Shown here piece by piece: positions 35,259 through 47,456 of a DNA stretch of 64,000 nucleotides. Source of the DNA: Heterodera schachtii (lineage: Eukaryota; Nematoda; Chromadorea; Rhabditida; Heteroderidae). The position numbers and the translations under genes are program-made. Where the stretch lies: contig SIJG01000050.1 of NCBI GenBank assembly GCA_023374025.1, positions 727,606 to 791,605 on the forward strand. The letters run 5' to 3'. Numbering within the stretch: position 1 is the first letter of the stretch; the number at the start of each line of letters is the position of its first letter. The notes beneath the pieces were generated by a model that was not told where the DNA came from, searched no databases, and saw nothing but the letters and a program-made list of their open reading frames with translations.

Positions 35259-36853
35259 AACGGGCCAACTCCGTCTGAGCCAACTTTGAGTCAACAAATA
35301 ACTTTTTAAATTGTTGTCTGAATTCAACAATCTTGATATCATTCAAAAGCTCTTGACAGACTTTATTAGCCTACCAATAATTACAGAGAATGTCCAACTG
35401 TAAAAAAATGATAGAGATACAAAACTTCGAAAATTCTGACTTTTTTGCGGTTTTCAAGCGACAAGCTTTTGGTGAGCTGCTTAATCACTTCGAAATAGCT
35501 TAGAAATATCTTCTAAACATTTAAAGCTTTCGAATGATACCATGTTTGATAAATTTCGTGAATAAAAAAAAAGAAAAATGCCAAACAAAGGGAAAAGAGA
35601 TGGAGATGAATGCGAAAATGGCCAAATGGAATGTCCGATCTGAGAAAAAGTGATGAACAAATGAATAATGAAGAATCGGTGGCAGATGTTGTGAATGGGT
35701 ACGAAAATTGGGGAAGAAAAAGCAAATGGTAAAGTTGGAGAAAACATTATGTAAATAGGCAAAAAAAATGAAAGAAATGTTTAGCAAAAAAATCCTATAA
35801 TTAAGAAAAATAAATAATTTGAAAATCTGGAGCAAAGTTCCACTTTTAATTGGTCCAACAAACGATCATTATTGGTATAATGTGACTCATTAATGGAGGG
35901 GGGACGCAACACAATTAATTGGCCAATGAATTGGGGTGGCCAATGATCAGCAAATTAAGCAGGCAAACATTTTCACATTTTTACGAATGCAGCACATTTG
36001 TGCTGCTGAAGATGGAAAACATTGAGGAAAGCATCTCGAAAATGTGCCAGCAACAGTTGCTGCTAATTACCGTTAATTAATTAATAATTAATTAGCAGAA
36101 GGGCATAGCGTCAAATTTGATAGGCGTGTCAGGGGTTATTGGCTTTTGCTAATGACCTAAAAATTGGACGGAGAACTATTGTTCTGAGTAATTAATTATA
36201 AAGTTGGTTCCTCACCCATCCCATATCACTAAAATTTGACTTTTGGGGGGGGGGGGGAATTAGAAGGGAAAATTAATAATGCCCGATCAGTTAATAATTA
36301 TTGCCCCAATTCCAATCAATTAACTAATGTGCCATCATCTAAATTTAATTGGCCGATTTCAATTCATTTATTATAATATTTTTTCGATTTATTTGGAGTA
36401 ATGAAAATTTAACAAAATAAAGATGCAAGCAAAGCTTTGAAATAATTTCACAAATTTGTTGAATTTTTCATAAAAAGCTGCTAAGTGATCATCATCCGCC
36501 GGCCTCCCACTACCCTATTTTTATGCCTTTAACAACTATACGCATTTATTCGTTTTTATATTTTGAATTTTTTATATATATATATATATAATTTTTATTG
36601 ATTTTTTTAAAGAATTTTAATATATTTTTAATCTGTCTTTCTTTGTTCTATCTATCGAAAATATGCTTACAAATCAATTTTTATATTAATTAATTTGTAA
36701 TTTTAATTGTTTTTACTAAATGAAAAAGATAACGTAAAATTTTAAACTTTTGGAGTTTTTCTGATCAAAAATTCAATTTCAAAATTGTCAGTGATATTCA
36801 TAAAAAACATTTCAATTGATATTGGATAAGCCAATCAAATCGTTTCCAATGTC
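35259..36853. other. Intergenic DNA between SPRY copies A and B
   Basis: It holds a foldback repeat at ~35300-35570, a unit-flank block at 35820-36250 that recurs at 39890-39970 and 56040-56290 ('gtgactcattaatg', 'ggcacatcg' types), a second flank block at 36280-36470 shared with 31300-31490, and an AT microsatellite at 36573-36592. Short ORFs here lack support. Confidence 0.5.
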
Positions 36854-37750
36854 TCAAAATTCCTTAAACAGATCGTATTTGAAGTTGGGACCGAAGTTGG
36901 CCTCGACCGTGTCCCCGTGGCGTGATAATGAAACGGTCGGGTAAAGTTCCGCCGTGCCCTCGTCAACGTACAAATTGGCAATGTCTTAATTAGGGCAATT
37001 AGCCAGTTTATATAAGTTGCCATCATAAACACAAACTCAAGCGTTGTCCATTGTTCGTGAAAAACACTTGGCGTGTTGCCCAATTCAATCCACATCCGAC
37101 GACAGCGCCAGTGCGAAATGAGGGCACATCGGCCGAAATGCGTAGTACATTTCCATTGGCATTTTTGCTTAGAATCGTGCCATAATTTGCGTAACCGTAC
37201 GAAACACGGCCATTTCCAATCCAATTGCACAGTGTCATTTGTTTTGTTGATAGTCCAATAAGTAAACTAAATTGACAAAAAATTAAAGTTTAATTACTAG
37301 CAAATTTTCATCTCTTCAAATCGATTTAACAATTGAAATTAATAATTTTCTCCTTTCTTAAAAAAAAGAATCAAAATTTATCATTTTTTTGGCACAAAAA
37401 ACTGAAAATTTTTCTGAACCAAATAACAAAAAACTTCCGTGAAAAAAATCAAATCCAGCTCAGCTGCTTTAACAAAAAACATTAAAAAAAAATTTCTGAC
37501 TGTAAATTTTGATTTGGTAGACAATAGAAAGATTTTTTGTTTTTGTCATTTAACTCACGGTCCTTTGTCAGCAACAATCCGATATTCCGCATAAATAATG
37601 CCAATGCGACCAGCAGCAGCAGCAGATGGCATTTGAATTGGTACTGCTCGGAAAGAACGAAAAAGTGGAATGCCATTAATATGACCACCAAGAAATTCTA
37701 AAAAAAAATAATAAAAATTGAGAAAATATTCAAATTTCATTGATATATAT

Positions 37751-37939
37751 TAGAGATCGGACCGGGCCGGGCCCGGTACCGGGTTTTTCCGGGCCCGGCA
37801 ACCCGGCCCGGCGATTTTTGGGAAAATCCGGGTTGACCGGGTTATCCGGGTTGACCGGGTTTTGAGAGGCCGGGCCCGGAACCCGGTTGCTTCTAAAAAA
37901 GTCAGCCCGGCCCGGCAAATTTGAGAATTCCGATCCCTA
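37751..37939. mobile_element. hAT-type MITE, 189 bp, GC-rich, with 8-bp TSD
   Basis: Ends TAGAGATCGGA and TCCGATCCCTA are flanked by ATATATAT (37743-37750, 37940-37947). The interior is built from GGGCCCGG/CCGGGTT words and is far more GC-rich than its surroundings. It lies in an intron of copy B. Confidence 0.85.
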
Positions 37940-38584
37940 ATATATATGTAATATCGTCACCTTCTGTGCCCGTTGCATTGCGTTGAATGGCATTTGTGCT
38001 TTCATTGATCACAATTTTTGGATGACAATCAGCAGAAGCATTCCATCGATAATAAATTGGAAGGGGGATGTGAAAAAGCTGTAAATTTCAAATTTCTTAT
38101 ATTTAAATAGGAATTAAATTAATATTAGAATTCAAATTATAAATTTTAAAATTTAATTTTTTTTTTAACCAAGATTTATTTACTATAAGTATTTTAATAA
38201 ATATAAAACATTTTGACTTTTCCGGGGCTTGGAGACCCCCTTATCTAAAGCTTCTCTGTCGAGTGAAAAATAATAATAATTATTATTTTTTGTTGTTTAA
38301 AATAGAGAATTTCACTTTTAATTTACAGCTTTTTTTGTTGTTGTTGTAAATTTGTGTTTTTTTTAAATTATTTAAAAAAAAATTCTGAAACCGCTAAAGT
38401 TACCATGTTTTTCACCAGAGACAGCGTTTTTTGATTGTCTCGCATTCCTACAGATGATCAAAATAAAAATATTAATAAAAATAATGTTTACATCTTTGTC
38501 CAATTTGTTGGACAACAAATTTTGGTTGTCGCGCATTCCTAAAACAAAAATAAATGAAAAATGCAATATTAATGATTTTAACTA

Positions 38585-38775
38585 GAGTAGAGCGGGCCCG
38601 GGACCAAGACGCGGACAACTGAGTACAATTCAGTACCCAAGTCCCGGTTTTGACCGGGACCGGGACCAGTCCCGGTTTTTTCCCGGTTTTTCCAGCCAAA
38701 AGTTCCCGGTTTTTCCACCCAAAAAGGTCCCGGTTAAGCCCAAAATTCCCGGTCCCGGCGCACTCGACTAAATTC
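38585..38775. mobile_element. GC-rich inverted-repeat element in copy B intron
   Basis: The left end TAGAGTAGAGCGGGCCCGGG and a right end closing CCCGGCGCACTCGACTA are an imperfect inverted repeat. CCCGGTTTTTCC-type words fill it. Related pieces lie at 40438-40560 and 45430-45500. Confidence 0.55.
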
Positions 38776-39518
38776 AAATGAATAGAAAAGCTCCAATTTC
38801 AAGATGAATACTGAAAAAGGTGTTGCATATATGTAAATAAGAAGAATACAGTATAAATTTGTTTAAAAAAATATAAATATAAATCCTAATTGAATATTTC
38901 ATTTTTTTTTACCATTTTCAATTTGTTCCAATTTTGCGCCAATTTCTGACATTTTCTCAACAATCAAATTTTGATTCTCGCGTATTCCTAAAAGAAAAAT
39001 TAAAAAGAATTTAAATGTTTTTTTTTACCATTTTTAATCTGTTGTTCCAATCTGCTTGATGAAAGCAGTGAGGAGATTAATGAAAATTCATTTCCTGAAC
39101 AAAAAAAATTGGCATAAAATGCCAATTTGGAATCATATATGAAATTTTAAAGTACGAAATGCATTATAATAAATAAAACTGAGCTATTTAGGTAGGAAAA
39201 ATTGCAAAAATTGTACTTAAAAGGGTACAAAAAAATAAAGTAAATGAAATTAAAAAAAAAACTCTTTGTGGCATGAATTAAAATTAATAAACAAAATTTG
39301 ATAAATGGAAATTTCATTTTTACCGTCCAAGCCGAACAAATGCTTTAAGCCTCCTCCATTTTCAGTTTTATTTTGTTGCTGATCAGCACGAACTGATGAA
39401 GCAAGCACTCAACTAAAACAAAAAATAATATTTAAAAATAGTAATTAATTTTTATTTTTATTTTTCATACTCTAAATCCAATTAAAATGGAGAGAAGCGC
39501 CACACTGAAAGTGGCCAT

Positions 39519-42415
39519 GCCGATTTTGGCAATTATAGGCAAAACTTTTGCAAGTTGTTAAATTATTTTGAAAATCAAAATCTAAATTTCACTAAAAACC
39601 TCTTATTTTAAAGCTAATTAATGATTTGGGCTCAAAATTAAAAAAAACTATTGACTTAAGTTCGGGATCCCTTCTCTAAACCGAGCCCAATGTTTCTGAT
39701 GAAAAATGTTTTTGTGAAAATTATTGCAAAAATTGCGGCAACATTTTACACAATTATTCTATTAGGATGGTAATTAACAATTTTTAAGGGAGTGAAAATA
39801 AACAGAACAAAAAAATGTTTATATTAGCCCGCATTTTTGGGGAATGAACACAATGGAAAAATGAAAATGTGTCGCAAAGTGGCACCACTTTTTTTAATTG
39901 GGCCAACTACGACCATTATTAGTGTAATGTGACTCATTAATGGAGGGACACATAATTGGCCAATGAGTTGGGGACTGTAGGCTTGATCCAAATCTCAGCT
40001 CATTTGATTAGTTAAAGTAGATATATTTTGGCATTTGAAAAAATTCAGTTTTCAACAGCTTTTTAATTGGTATTTAAGATTATGCCATTTTATATGTTAA
40101 AAAGAAACATTTTTGAGAATATGAAAATAATTTATGTGAATCTACTCAGAATTGTCTACAATATGCCAAAAAAAAAATCATTACATTGATGGGGGGATTG
40201 GGGGGGGGGGGGAAGTCGGCATTTTCAGGGTCTGTGATCCCCCCATGTCTAATTTGTAAGCCAAATGTCGGAAGCAAAATAATTCAGTAAAAATATTGTA
40301 AAAATTAAAAATTGCACACCACTATTAAGCAATGAAACATTTTTATGTTTATTGCACATTCAGCAGCAGATGGTCAGAATCATTTGAGGGAAGTGAAATA
40401 AACAAAAAATGTTTTTTTTCGGCGAATAATGAAATTGAGCTGAGCGGGACCGGGAATTTTGACAAAAACCGGGACTTACCGGACCAGAAAAGCCGGGACC
40501 GGTGTCCAAGTTTTTCGACCGGGACCGCGAAAAAAAAACCAGGACCGGGACCAACCTGGAATTTTGAAAAAAAATTTTGAAAATTTGAGTGCACTTTGTT
40601 ACGGAAATTGCCTGTATTCAAAAATGTGCCCATAAAATTTTGTAATTTTCATTTCGGCGAGGGGGAAGGAATCTTGGAATTTTCTGAGTCCCTTTTTTAT
40701 TGAAAATATTTTTAAACATTTTCTTAACTAATTGTGTGATTGAAATTTGCAGTTTTAAGCCTTTTTGCCGCTTTTCCATGCCGCCTCTGTGAAGAACTGC
40801 TGAAGCCATGGATTTTGAAGGACATTTGAAGAAAAAAAGAAAGACGAAAACTTAAGCCGAAAAGTTAAAACTGACCCAATGTCCGATCAAATTTAATTAT
40901 TCCCCAAATTTCGATCAATTAATGTGCCATCATTTAAATTAATTAATTTTGCGAATTTCAATTCGCTTATTTATTTATTTTTCGCTTTTTGGTGTGATGA
41001 AAATTAACAAAATAAAGATACAATCAAAGCATTGAAATAATATCACAATTATTTGTTGAATGTTGTCATATGAATTTGCTAAGTGATCAGCAGGGCTGCA
41101 AAAAATATGCAAAAGCATATTTTTTTCCTGGCTTCTCCATGCTCTAAATAGTAGGAAAAACACTTTCTTTTTTGTGTTTGCTTGTAAAAATCGGGACTTT
41201 TATTTGCATATGTTTGCATATTTTGGGTTTTTCTGCATTTTTATGCATATTTTGCCATTTTCTGGAAAATTTGTTAACAAAAATGCAATAAAAACGGAAA
41301 ATACACCCCTAAGAATCGGCCCTAAAAATTCAGAAAAATATACCCCTAAGAATCGACCGAAAATTTTTAATAAACACACCACTAAGAATTGGAAAATTTT
41401 CTCAAAAATTCTTCCCCAAATTTTTTTTTTCATGACAAAATTTTTGATTTAAAAATGTCAATATTTGCTAAGAGAATTTTATAAAAGAACTGTAGCTCAT
41501 TGTCAAGTGTACTAATGAAAAAAAATTTTTAAAGTTAATTTGCACACCTAATTTTCAAGTTTTTTTGTGCATATTTAGTGCATATTTCACGACTTTATTT
41601 GCATATTTATGCGTATATTTTGGCCACTTTTTGTGCATATTTTTTGCAGCCCTGGTGATCAGTACATATAAACAATGAGAAGAAGGCTCTAATGCACTTT
41701 AGGCGTCCAAACAATGGCGCCATCCTCAGTTTCTTGGGCCACAAGTTTTTTCTTACTTGGTATGCGCATATATTCTTGGTATCAATCGAAACCTTAAAAA
41801 TCTCGGGAATTTATAAATAAACAAGAAATAGAGCAAATACTGAAATTTAGAAAAAAAAAAGCGGTGAAAACAAAATTCAGCATTTTTCGAGTATATTTAA
41901 AAATATATTTTTTTAATCAGTTGTCTTTAGCCCAGAATTTAATTATCCAAAATTTTGGAATTAAATATTTGATTTGATACCAAGAATACGGGCCTCAATT
42001 GTACTACTAATTACACTCAGTCACGCAAATCTGTACATTTGGTGCCCTGCTGGTCGGTGGGCATGAATGACAGACTACGCATTTTTGTGATTAATCAAAA
42101 AAGATTTCATAAATTAATTTTTAACATGTTTAAAAATATTGCATTTTGTAAAAGATTTTGTCCAAAAAATGACAAAATTTACGTTAAAATTGAAAATTTT
42201 AGATAAAATATCCCATTATGCCATAAAACATAAAATTATGAATAATTTAATGAAATTAGAACAAAATTTGGTCATTACCCAAAAATCAGAGAAAATTTCA
42301 AACAAACCAAGATTTTCATTTTATCAAATTTGGAACATCCAAAAAATTTGTCAGTGATATTCAGAAAAAACATTTCAATTGATATTGGATAAGCAATCAA
42401 ATCATTTTCAAAGTC
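39519..42415. other. Intergenic DNA between SPRY copies B and C
   Basis: In order: upstream flank of copy B shared with 55690-56100, a 13-base G-run at ~40200, a GC-rich 'ggaccggga' patch (40438-40560), the MASAVLHRGGMEKRQK relic on the minus strand (~40760-40809), a hAT MITE at 41091-41654, the second relic (41695-41745) and the copy C 3' flank shared with 45690-45975. No complete gene is seen. Confidence 0.5.
41091..41654. mobile_element. hAT-type MITE, 564 bp, with perfect 8-bp TSD
   Basis: Ends CAGGGCTGCAAAAAATATGC and its complement are flanked by GTGATCAG (41083-41090, 41655-41662). The paralogous flank at 31517 has a single uninterrupted AAGTGATCAGCC, an empty-site comparison. The interior repeats 'gcatattttg'. 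Confidence 0.93.
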
Positions 42416-44714
42416 TCAAAATTCCTTGGACAGATCGTATCGGAAATTGGGACCAAAATTGGCCTCGACCGCGTCCAAGTGATTGGTCAATGTAACGGTC
42501 GGGTAAAGGTCCACCGTCTCCTCGTCAACGTACAAATTGGTGTTGTCTTAATTAGGCAATTAGCAAGTTTATGTAAATTTCCATCATAAAACACAAACTC
42601 AAGCGTTGTCCATTCTTCGTGAAAAACACTTGGCGTGTTGCCCAATTCACTCCGCATCCCATCACATCGCCCGTGTAAAATGATGGCACATTGTCCGAAA
42701 TGCGTACTTCAATTCCATTGGCATTTTTGTAATCAATCTTGCCAAAATTGACTGAAATGATTTGGTAATAGTAAATTTTGCCGCCCCCCCCCCCCTTTTT
42801 GAAAATTTTTTATGATTCAACAGTCATGAAAACACATGTTTCCACGAAAAATTTGAATTTTCGTTTTTTGTTCGAATTTGGATCCGGGATTCGGAATTGG
42901 TTGAAATGGATGCCGGATTCGTGATCAGCAAACCCCGAAAAAGCATTGAAAATATGTTTTTATGATTTTTGAAAACATAAAAATTTTTTGAAAAAAGGGG
43001 GGGGGGAGTGGCACACTTTAATTTTACCAATGATTGTATAATTTCCATTGGCATTTTTGCTTTCAATCATTCCATAATTTGCGTAACCATATGAAACATG
43101 GCCATTGCCAAGCCAATCGTCCAATGGCATTTCTTTTGTTGATAGTCCAATGTGTAAACTAAATGGACAACAAATTAACCGTTTAATTACCAGCAAATTT
43201 TCAGCTCTTCAAACTGTTAGCAAAATTTAAATTAATAAATTTCTCTTTTTTAAAGTGAAAAATTAAATTTTATCATTTTTGAAATTTATCTGAGCTGGAA
43301 TTGCAATGTAATTAGTCTAACAAAATAATTAAATTGGACTATTAATTTTTGATTTTAAAACCAATAGAGTTTTTGTTTATTTTTGCTATTTAACTCACGG
43401 GCCATTTCCAGCAACAATCCGATATTCCGCATAAATAATGCCAATGCGACCAGCAGCAGAAGCAGATGGCATTCGAATTGGTCCTGCTCGGCAAGAACGA
43501 GGAAATGGAAGGCCATTAATATGACCACTAAGAAATTCTAAAAAAAAATTAATAAATAAAAATTAAATTGAAAAAAAATATTCAAATTTCATTGCTAATT
43601 TCGTTACCTTCTGTGCCCGTTGCATTGCGCTGAATGGCATTTGTGCTTTTATTGATCACAATTTTCGGATGGCAATCAGAAGCATTCCATCGATGCTAAA
43701 TAAGGGAGAAATGAAATAACTGTAAAATGAAAATTATTGTATTTAAATAAGAATTAAATTAATATTTGAATTTATTTATAAATATTAGAATTTAATTTTT
43801 TGTTTTTTTAAAAGATTTTATTTAATTATTTTAATAGAAAATGAAATATTTTGACTTTTTCTGGGCTTGGAGCCCACTTATCTAAATCCTCTTCTGTCGA
43901 GTGCAAAATAATAATTAATTATTATTTTTTTGTTTGTTTAAATTAGAGAATTTAAATTTAAATTTTTTGCTTTTTTTTGTTGTAAATTTTGGATATTTTT
44001 TATTCAATTTAATAAAAATAATTATTATTTTCCACCATTTACCAATTTGATAGACACCAAATTTTGGCTTTCGCCCATTTCTAAAATAAAATATAAAAAT
44101 AAATAAAAAATAAATATTCATTATTTTAACCATTTTCAATTTGTTTTTCCAATTTTGCCTCAATTCCCGACACTTTCTCGTTCAAAGCATTTTGATTGTC
44201 GCGCATTCCTAAATAAAATAGAAATACCATATTCTCGAAAATAGCTCCAATTTTAGGACGAATACTCGCAATGAATTACAAATGGATTTTGGGATACGGT
44301 ATAAATATTATAATAAATAAAATTGAGCTATTTAGGTAGGAAAATTGCAAAAAATTGTACTTAAAAGGGTACAAAAAGAAATTTTTTATTAAAAACTGTT
44401 CAGAGCAAAAATATTATTAAAAAACGCGTTTTTCTGTCTCCTTAACAAGTAAGAAATTCAAAAACCAAAATTTATTGAAAATGAATTAAAATTAATAAAC
44501 AAAATTTGATTAATGGAAATTGCCATTTTTACCGTCTAAGCCGAACAAATGCTTTAAGCCTCCTTCAGTTTCTGTTTTTTGCTGATCAGCACGAACCGAT
44601 GAAACAATCAACTAAAACATAAATGAATATTTAAAAAGTATTTTTATTAATTTAATTTTTTAATACCCCAACTCCAATTAAAATGATGAGAAGCGCTACA
44701 CTGAAAATGGCCAT
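42416..44714 (-). CDS. SPRYSEC-like gene copy C, hybrid with an extra intron (~294 aa)
   Basis: Exons in transcript order: 44667-44714, 44533-44611, 44131-44208, 44043-44080, 43608-43695, 43399-43537, 43028-43158, 42599-42751, 42416-42546. The sum is 885 bases and the phase is consistent. The signal peptide begins [16 protein letters not shown]. One full coiled-coil cassette ([20 protein letters not shown]) is kept and a second is shortened by a GTAAAT donor. The WNASDCH exon has a TAG that would stop the old frame, but the same TAG serves as a new acceptor that keeps phase. The SPRY exon is split by an intron containing a foldback, and about 13 residues occur twice around it ([11 protein letters not shown] and [11 protein letters not shown]). 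Tail [13 protein letters not shown]. Transcript evidence is needed to confirm these rescues; otherwise it is a pseudogene. Confidence 0.66.
42780..43015. mobile_element. Foldback insert inside the SPRY exon of copy C
   Basis: It starts GCCGCCCCCC with 'tttttgaaaattttttatg' and ends 'cataaaaattttttgaaaaa' with GGGGGGAGTGGC, an inverted repeat of ~40 bases bounded by C-run and G-run. The middle has 'ggatccgggattcgg'. It sits in the intron that splits the SPRY exon. Confidence 0.65.
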
Positions 44715-46949
44715 GTTCAAAAGCTAAATGTAACCAATTGTAGGCCGATTTTTAAAGAAAATTATTTGAGAATTTTTAAAATATGTGGAGTTTAGGTGGG
44801 ATTAACCTTTTTCCAGGTTCAGTCACCACATAAATCCTCGTTTTTGAGCATATTTGGCATTTTTTAGCAGTTTTAAATCATTTTCTGTTTTTTAATTAAA
44901 AAAAAAATTGCAATAATATAGCTTGATCCAAATTTCAGCTCAGTTGATTAGTTAAAGTAGAGATATATTTTGGCATTTTTGGAAAAATTTAGCTAAACAG
45001 ATTTAATTGATGTTTAAGCTTATGCCATTTTCATATTAAAGGAAAATTTTTTTTGAGAATATGAAAAAATTTATGTGAATCTACTCAGAATTGGGTTTTT
45101 AAAATAAAACATTAATATTGTAAATAAAATTTTATTGAAATTTTTTTTACAATGTAAAATTGCTACCAAAAATTACCAAATTTTCAAATTTATATCGAAT
45201 GTTTATTTTTCTGTGTGTGCCTTTTTTTTATTCCCTAGAAATTTTATTGCTTTTATATTGTTTATTAACTAATTAGTTTGTTAATTTAGTAAAAAATATT
45301 GTAAAAATTGAAAAATGAAACATTTTTGTTTTTATTGCACATTCAGCAGATGGTCAGAATAATTTGGGGGAGTGAAATAAACAAAAAATGTTTTTTTTTG
45401 ATTTTTTGTTTGGGCGAATAATGAAATTGAGTTGAGCGGGACCGGGAATTTTGACAAAAACCGGGACATAACGGGACCAGAAAAGCTGGGACCAACCTAG
45501 AATTTTGAAAAAAAATGAAAATATGAGTGCACTTTGTAGATTGCCTGTATTCAAAAATGTACCAATAAAATTTTGTAATTTTTGTTTTGGGGAAGGAATT
45601 CGAAAAAATTTTCCATTATTCGCTGGAAATTTTTAAAAAATTTTAATTTCGGGGGGGGGGGCGGCAAGGGAAAGGAAAATTTGTTCAAAAAACAGTCCAG
45701 CAATTAAGTGCAATGTTAATCAATTCTGTCCAAAATGACCAAATTTTGCGACAAAATTTAAAAATTTTAGATAAAATATGTCATTATTCCGTAAAAGCTT
45801 AAATTTTTTGACTAATTTTAATAAATTAGAACAAAAATTTTGGGTCACTGCCCCCTAATCAGAGAAAAATTCAAACAAACCAACCAAGATATTTTCATTT
45901 TATCAAATTTGGACCATCAAAAAAAAATTGTCAGTGATATTCAGAAAAAAAAACATTTGGTCTACAACTGAAATTGGATAAGCAATAAAAAAAAATAATT
46001 AAAATTAATAATTAAAAAATTAATTAAACTATTTTCCAAAAATCTAAGTTTTTATGAATTAAAAAAAGAAAGAACTTTTTGAAAAACCCTTGATTAATTA
46101 TTTTTTTCCTAGGAAAATTTACAATTTATATTGAAAAATAATAGATTTAAGCAATTTCTCAACTAATTGAGCGATTAAAAATTTGCAATTTTTAAGGGGT
46201 CAATGGCAACTCGTACAATAGGCAACTCGTAAACAGGGCAATTCGTACACAGGGCAACTCGTACAAAAAAAATTTTCTAAGAATTTTCAACTAAAACTTA
46301 GAACTTTTCGATAAAAAAACTAAATGGATTTTCTAGCCTAGAAAAACTTTAAAAAAAAAATTCTTTAAAGTTTTTTTACTAAGTTTTTAGCTGATTTTTT
46401 TTTAAATTTCTTAAATTTTTTGAAAATTTAAGTGTCTTAAAAAGTTTTTCTAGCTAGAAAATCCATTTAGAGTTTTTTTATCGAAAAATTCTAAGTTTTA
46501 CTTGAAAATCCTTAGAAATTTTTTTTGTACGAGTTGCCTTTTGTACGAGTTGCCATGACACCTTTTTAAGCCCTTTCGCCGCTTTTCCATGCCACGCCTC
46601 TGAAGAAACAGCTGAAGCCATTAATTAAGAAGGACATTTGAAGAAAAAAGGAAAGACGAAAATTTAACTCCGCACGTTAAACATGTTCGTTCCAATGCCC
46701 GATCAGTTTAATTATTGCCCCAATTCCGATCAATTAACTAATGTGCCATCATCTAAATTTAATTTGCGGGTTTAAATTCGTTTGTTTCAGTTAATAATTA
46801 TTGCGCTAATTCCGATCAATCAATTAATGTGCCATTATGTAAATTTAATTCGTTTATTTATTTATTTTTTCGATTTATTTGGAGTGATGAAAATTTAACA
46901 AAATAAAAATGCAACCAACGCATTGAAATAATTTCACACTTTTTCTGAG
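44715..46949. other. Intergenic DNA with a relic SPRY-unit flank
   Basis: 45690-45975 matches the 3' flank of copy C (42130-42380: 'aaaccaagat', 'ttttatcaaatttgga', 'tgtcagtgatattcag') but no SPRY exon follows, so a further unit has been deleted here. 45290-45530 parallels 40320-40590. 46560-46925 is another unit flank with the decayed MASAV relic. Confidence 0.55.
46197..46562. mobile_element. Inverted-repeat element, 366 bp, with perfect 8-bp TSD
   Basis: Ends GGGTCAATGGCAACTCGTAC and its near complement (closing GTTGCCATGACACC) are flanked by TTTTTAAG (46189-46196, 46563-46570). The paralogous flank at 52855 reads continuously through 'gcaatttttaagcc', an empty site. A small relative is at 23550 and a right-end fragment at ~48180-48454. 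Confidence 0.9.
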
Positions 46950-47456
46950 AATGCTACATCATCAACCAGTCCCACAAAAATGTGTGCGGCGTGTTGAACT
47001 GTCGCATCGACTTGGGCATCAAGGGCGTAGGCAGGGGGGGGGGGGGGGGGCTGAGGGGGCTAAAGCCCCCCCCCCCCCCCCCCGAAACCCAAAAAAGTAA
47101 AAAATTCAGTAAATTTTTTTGAAATTTTAAGCAATTTTCATAACCAAATTGCATTAAAATACTCAAAAATTTTCCAGGCGGCGCCTATCGGCACCGCCGG
47201 ACCCCCAAATTAAAATATTTTTGAAAATTTGGGACCAAAATGGCAAAAAATATTAATTTTTGGCGAAAAATTTTGTAAAATACACCCCATAATTCGGGAT
47301 TTCAAAAAACAGACCGCTAAAAATCGAATTTTTGACTTAAGCCCTCCCCCCGAATCCAAGGGTTTGGCTACGCCTTTGTTGGGCATCTGTGTAAACAAAA
47401 ATTACAGTCTGCTGACTGTGTGCCATCGACGCAAGGATTTCGGGTCGGTGCCATGA
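46950..47456 (+). pseudogene. Terminal exon split by a hAT MITE
   Basis: A weak acceptor (TTTCTGAG) precedes 46950. The frame reads CYIINQSHKNVCGVLNCRID to 47019, is cut by a MITE (47020-47378) with the 8-base duplication TTGGGCAT, and resumes at 47387 with CVNKNYSLLTVCHRRKDF, ending TGA at 47454-47456. Frame and duplication agree exactly, so this was one Cys-containing exon. I do not recognise the family, and no upstream exon is visible; the SPRY-unit flank to the left may have displaced it. Confidence 0.5.
47020..47378. mobile_element. hAT-type MITE, CAAGGGCGTAG family, copy 3 (359 bp)
   Basis: Ends CAAGGGCGTAGGC and GGCTACGCCTTTG are flanked by TTGGGCAT (47012-47019, 47379-47386). The C-runs and G-runs and the GC-rich palindrome at ~47176 match copies 1 and 2. 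Confidence 0.93.

Larger units (their letters stand above)
36854..39518 (-). pseudogene. SPRYSEC-like gene copy B, frameshifted in exon 2
   Basis: The same gene plan as copy A: exon 1 39471-39518 (MATFSVALLSILIG), exon 2 39324-39412, cassettes 39029-39094, 38913-38987 and ~38492-38537, then 38392-38447, 37961-38078, 37559-37697, 37037-37266 and 36854-36984. The SPRY part is fully open and ends [17 protein letters not shown]. Exon 2 carries a 4-base repeat (TGCTTGCT where copy A has TGCT), making it 89 instead of 85 bases and leading to TGA after nine codons. The third cassette also has a donor shifted out of phase. The intact downstream SPRY exons suggest a recent loss or an alternative start that I cannot see. 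Confidence 0.78.

Noticed and set aside
36835..37230. 131-aa minus-strand frame
   Set aside because: It is a shadow in another frame of the SPRY exon of copy B; the real frame has the VSYGYANYG and VVGCGLN motifs.
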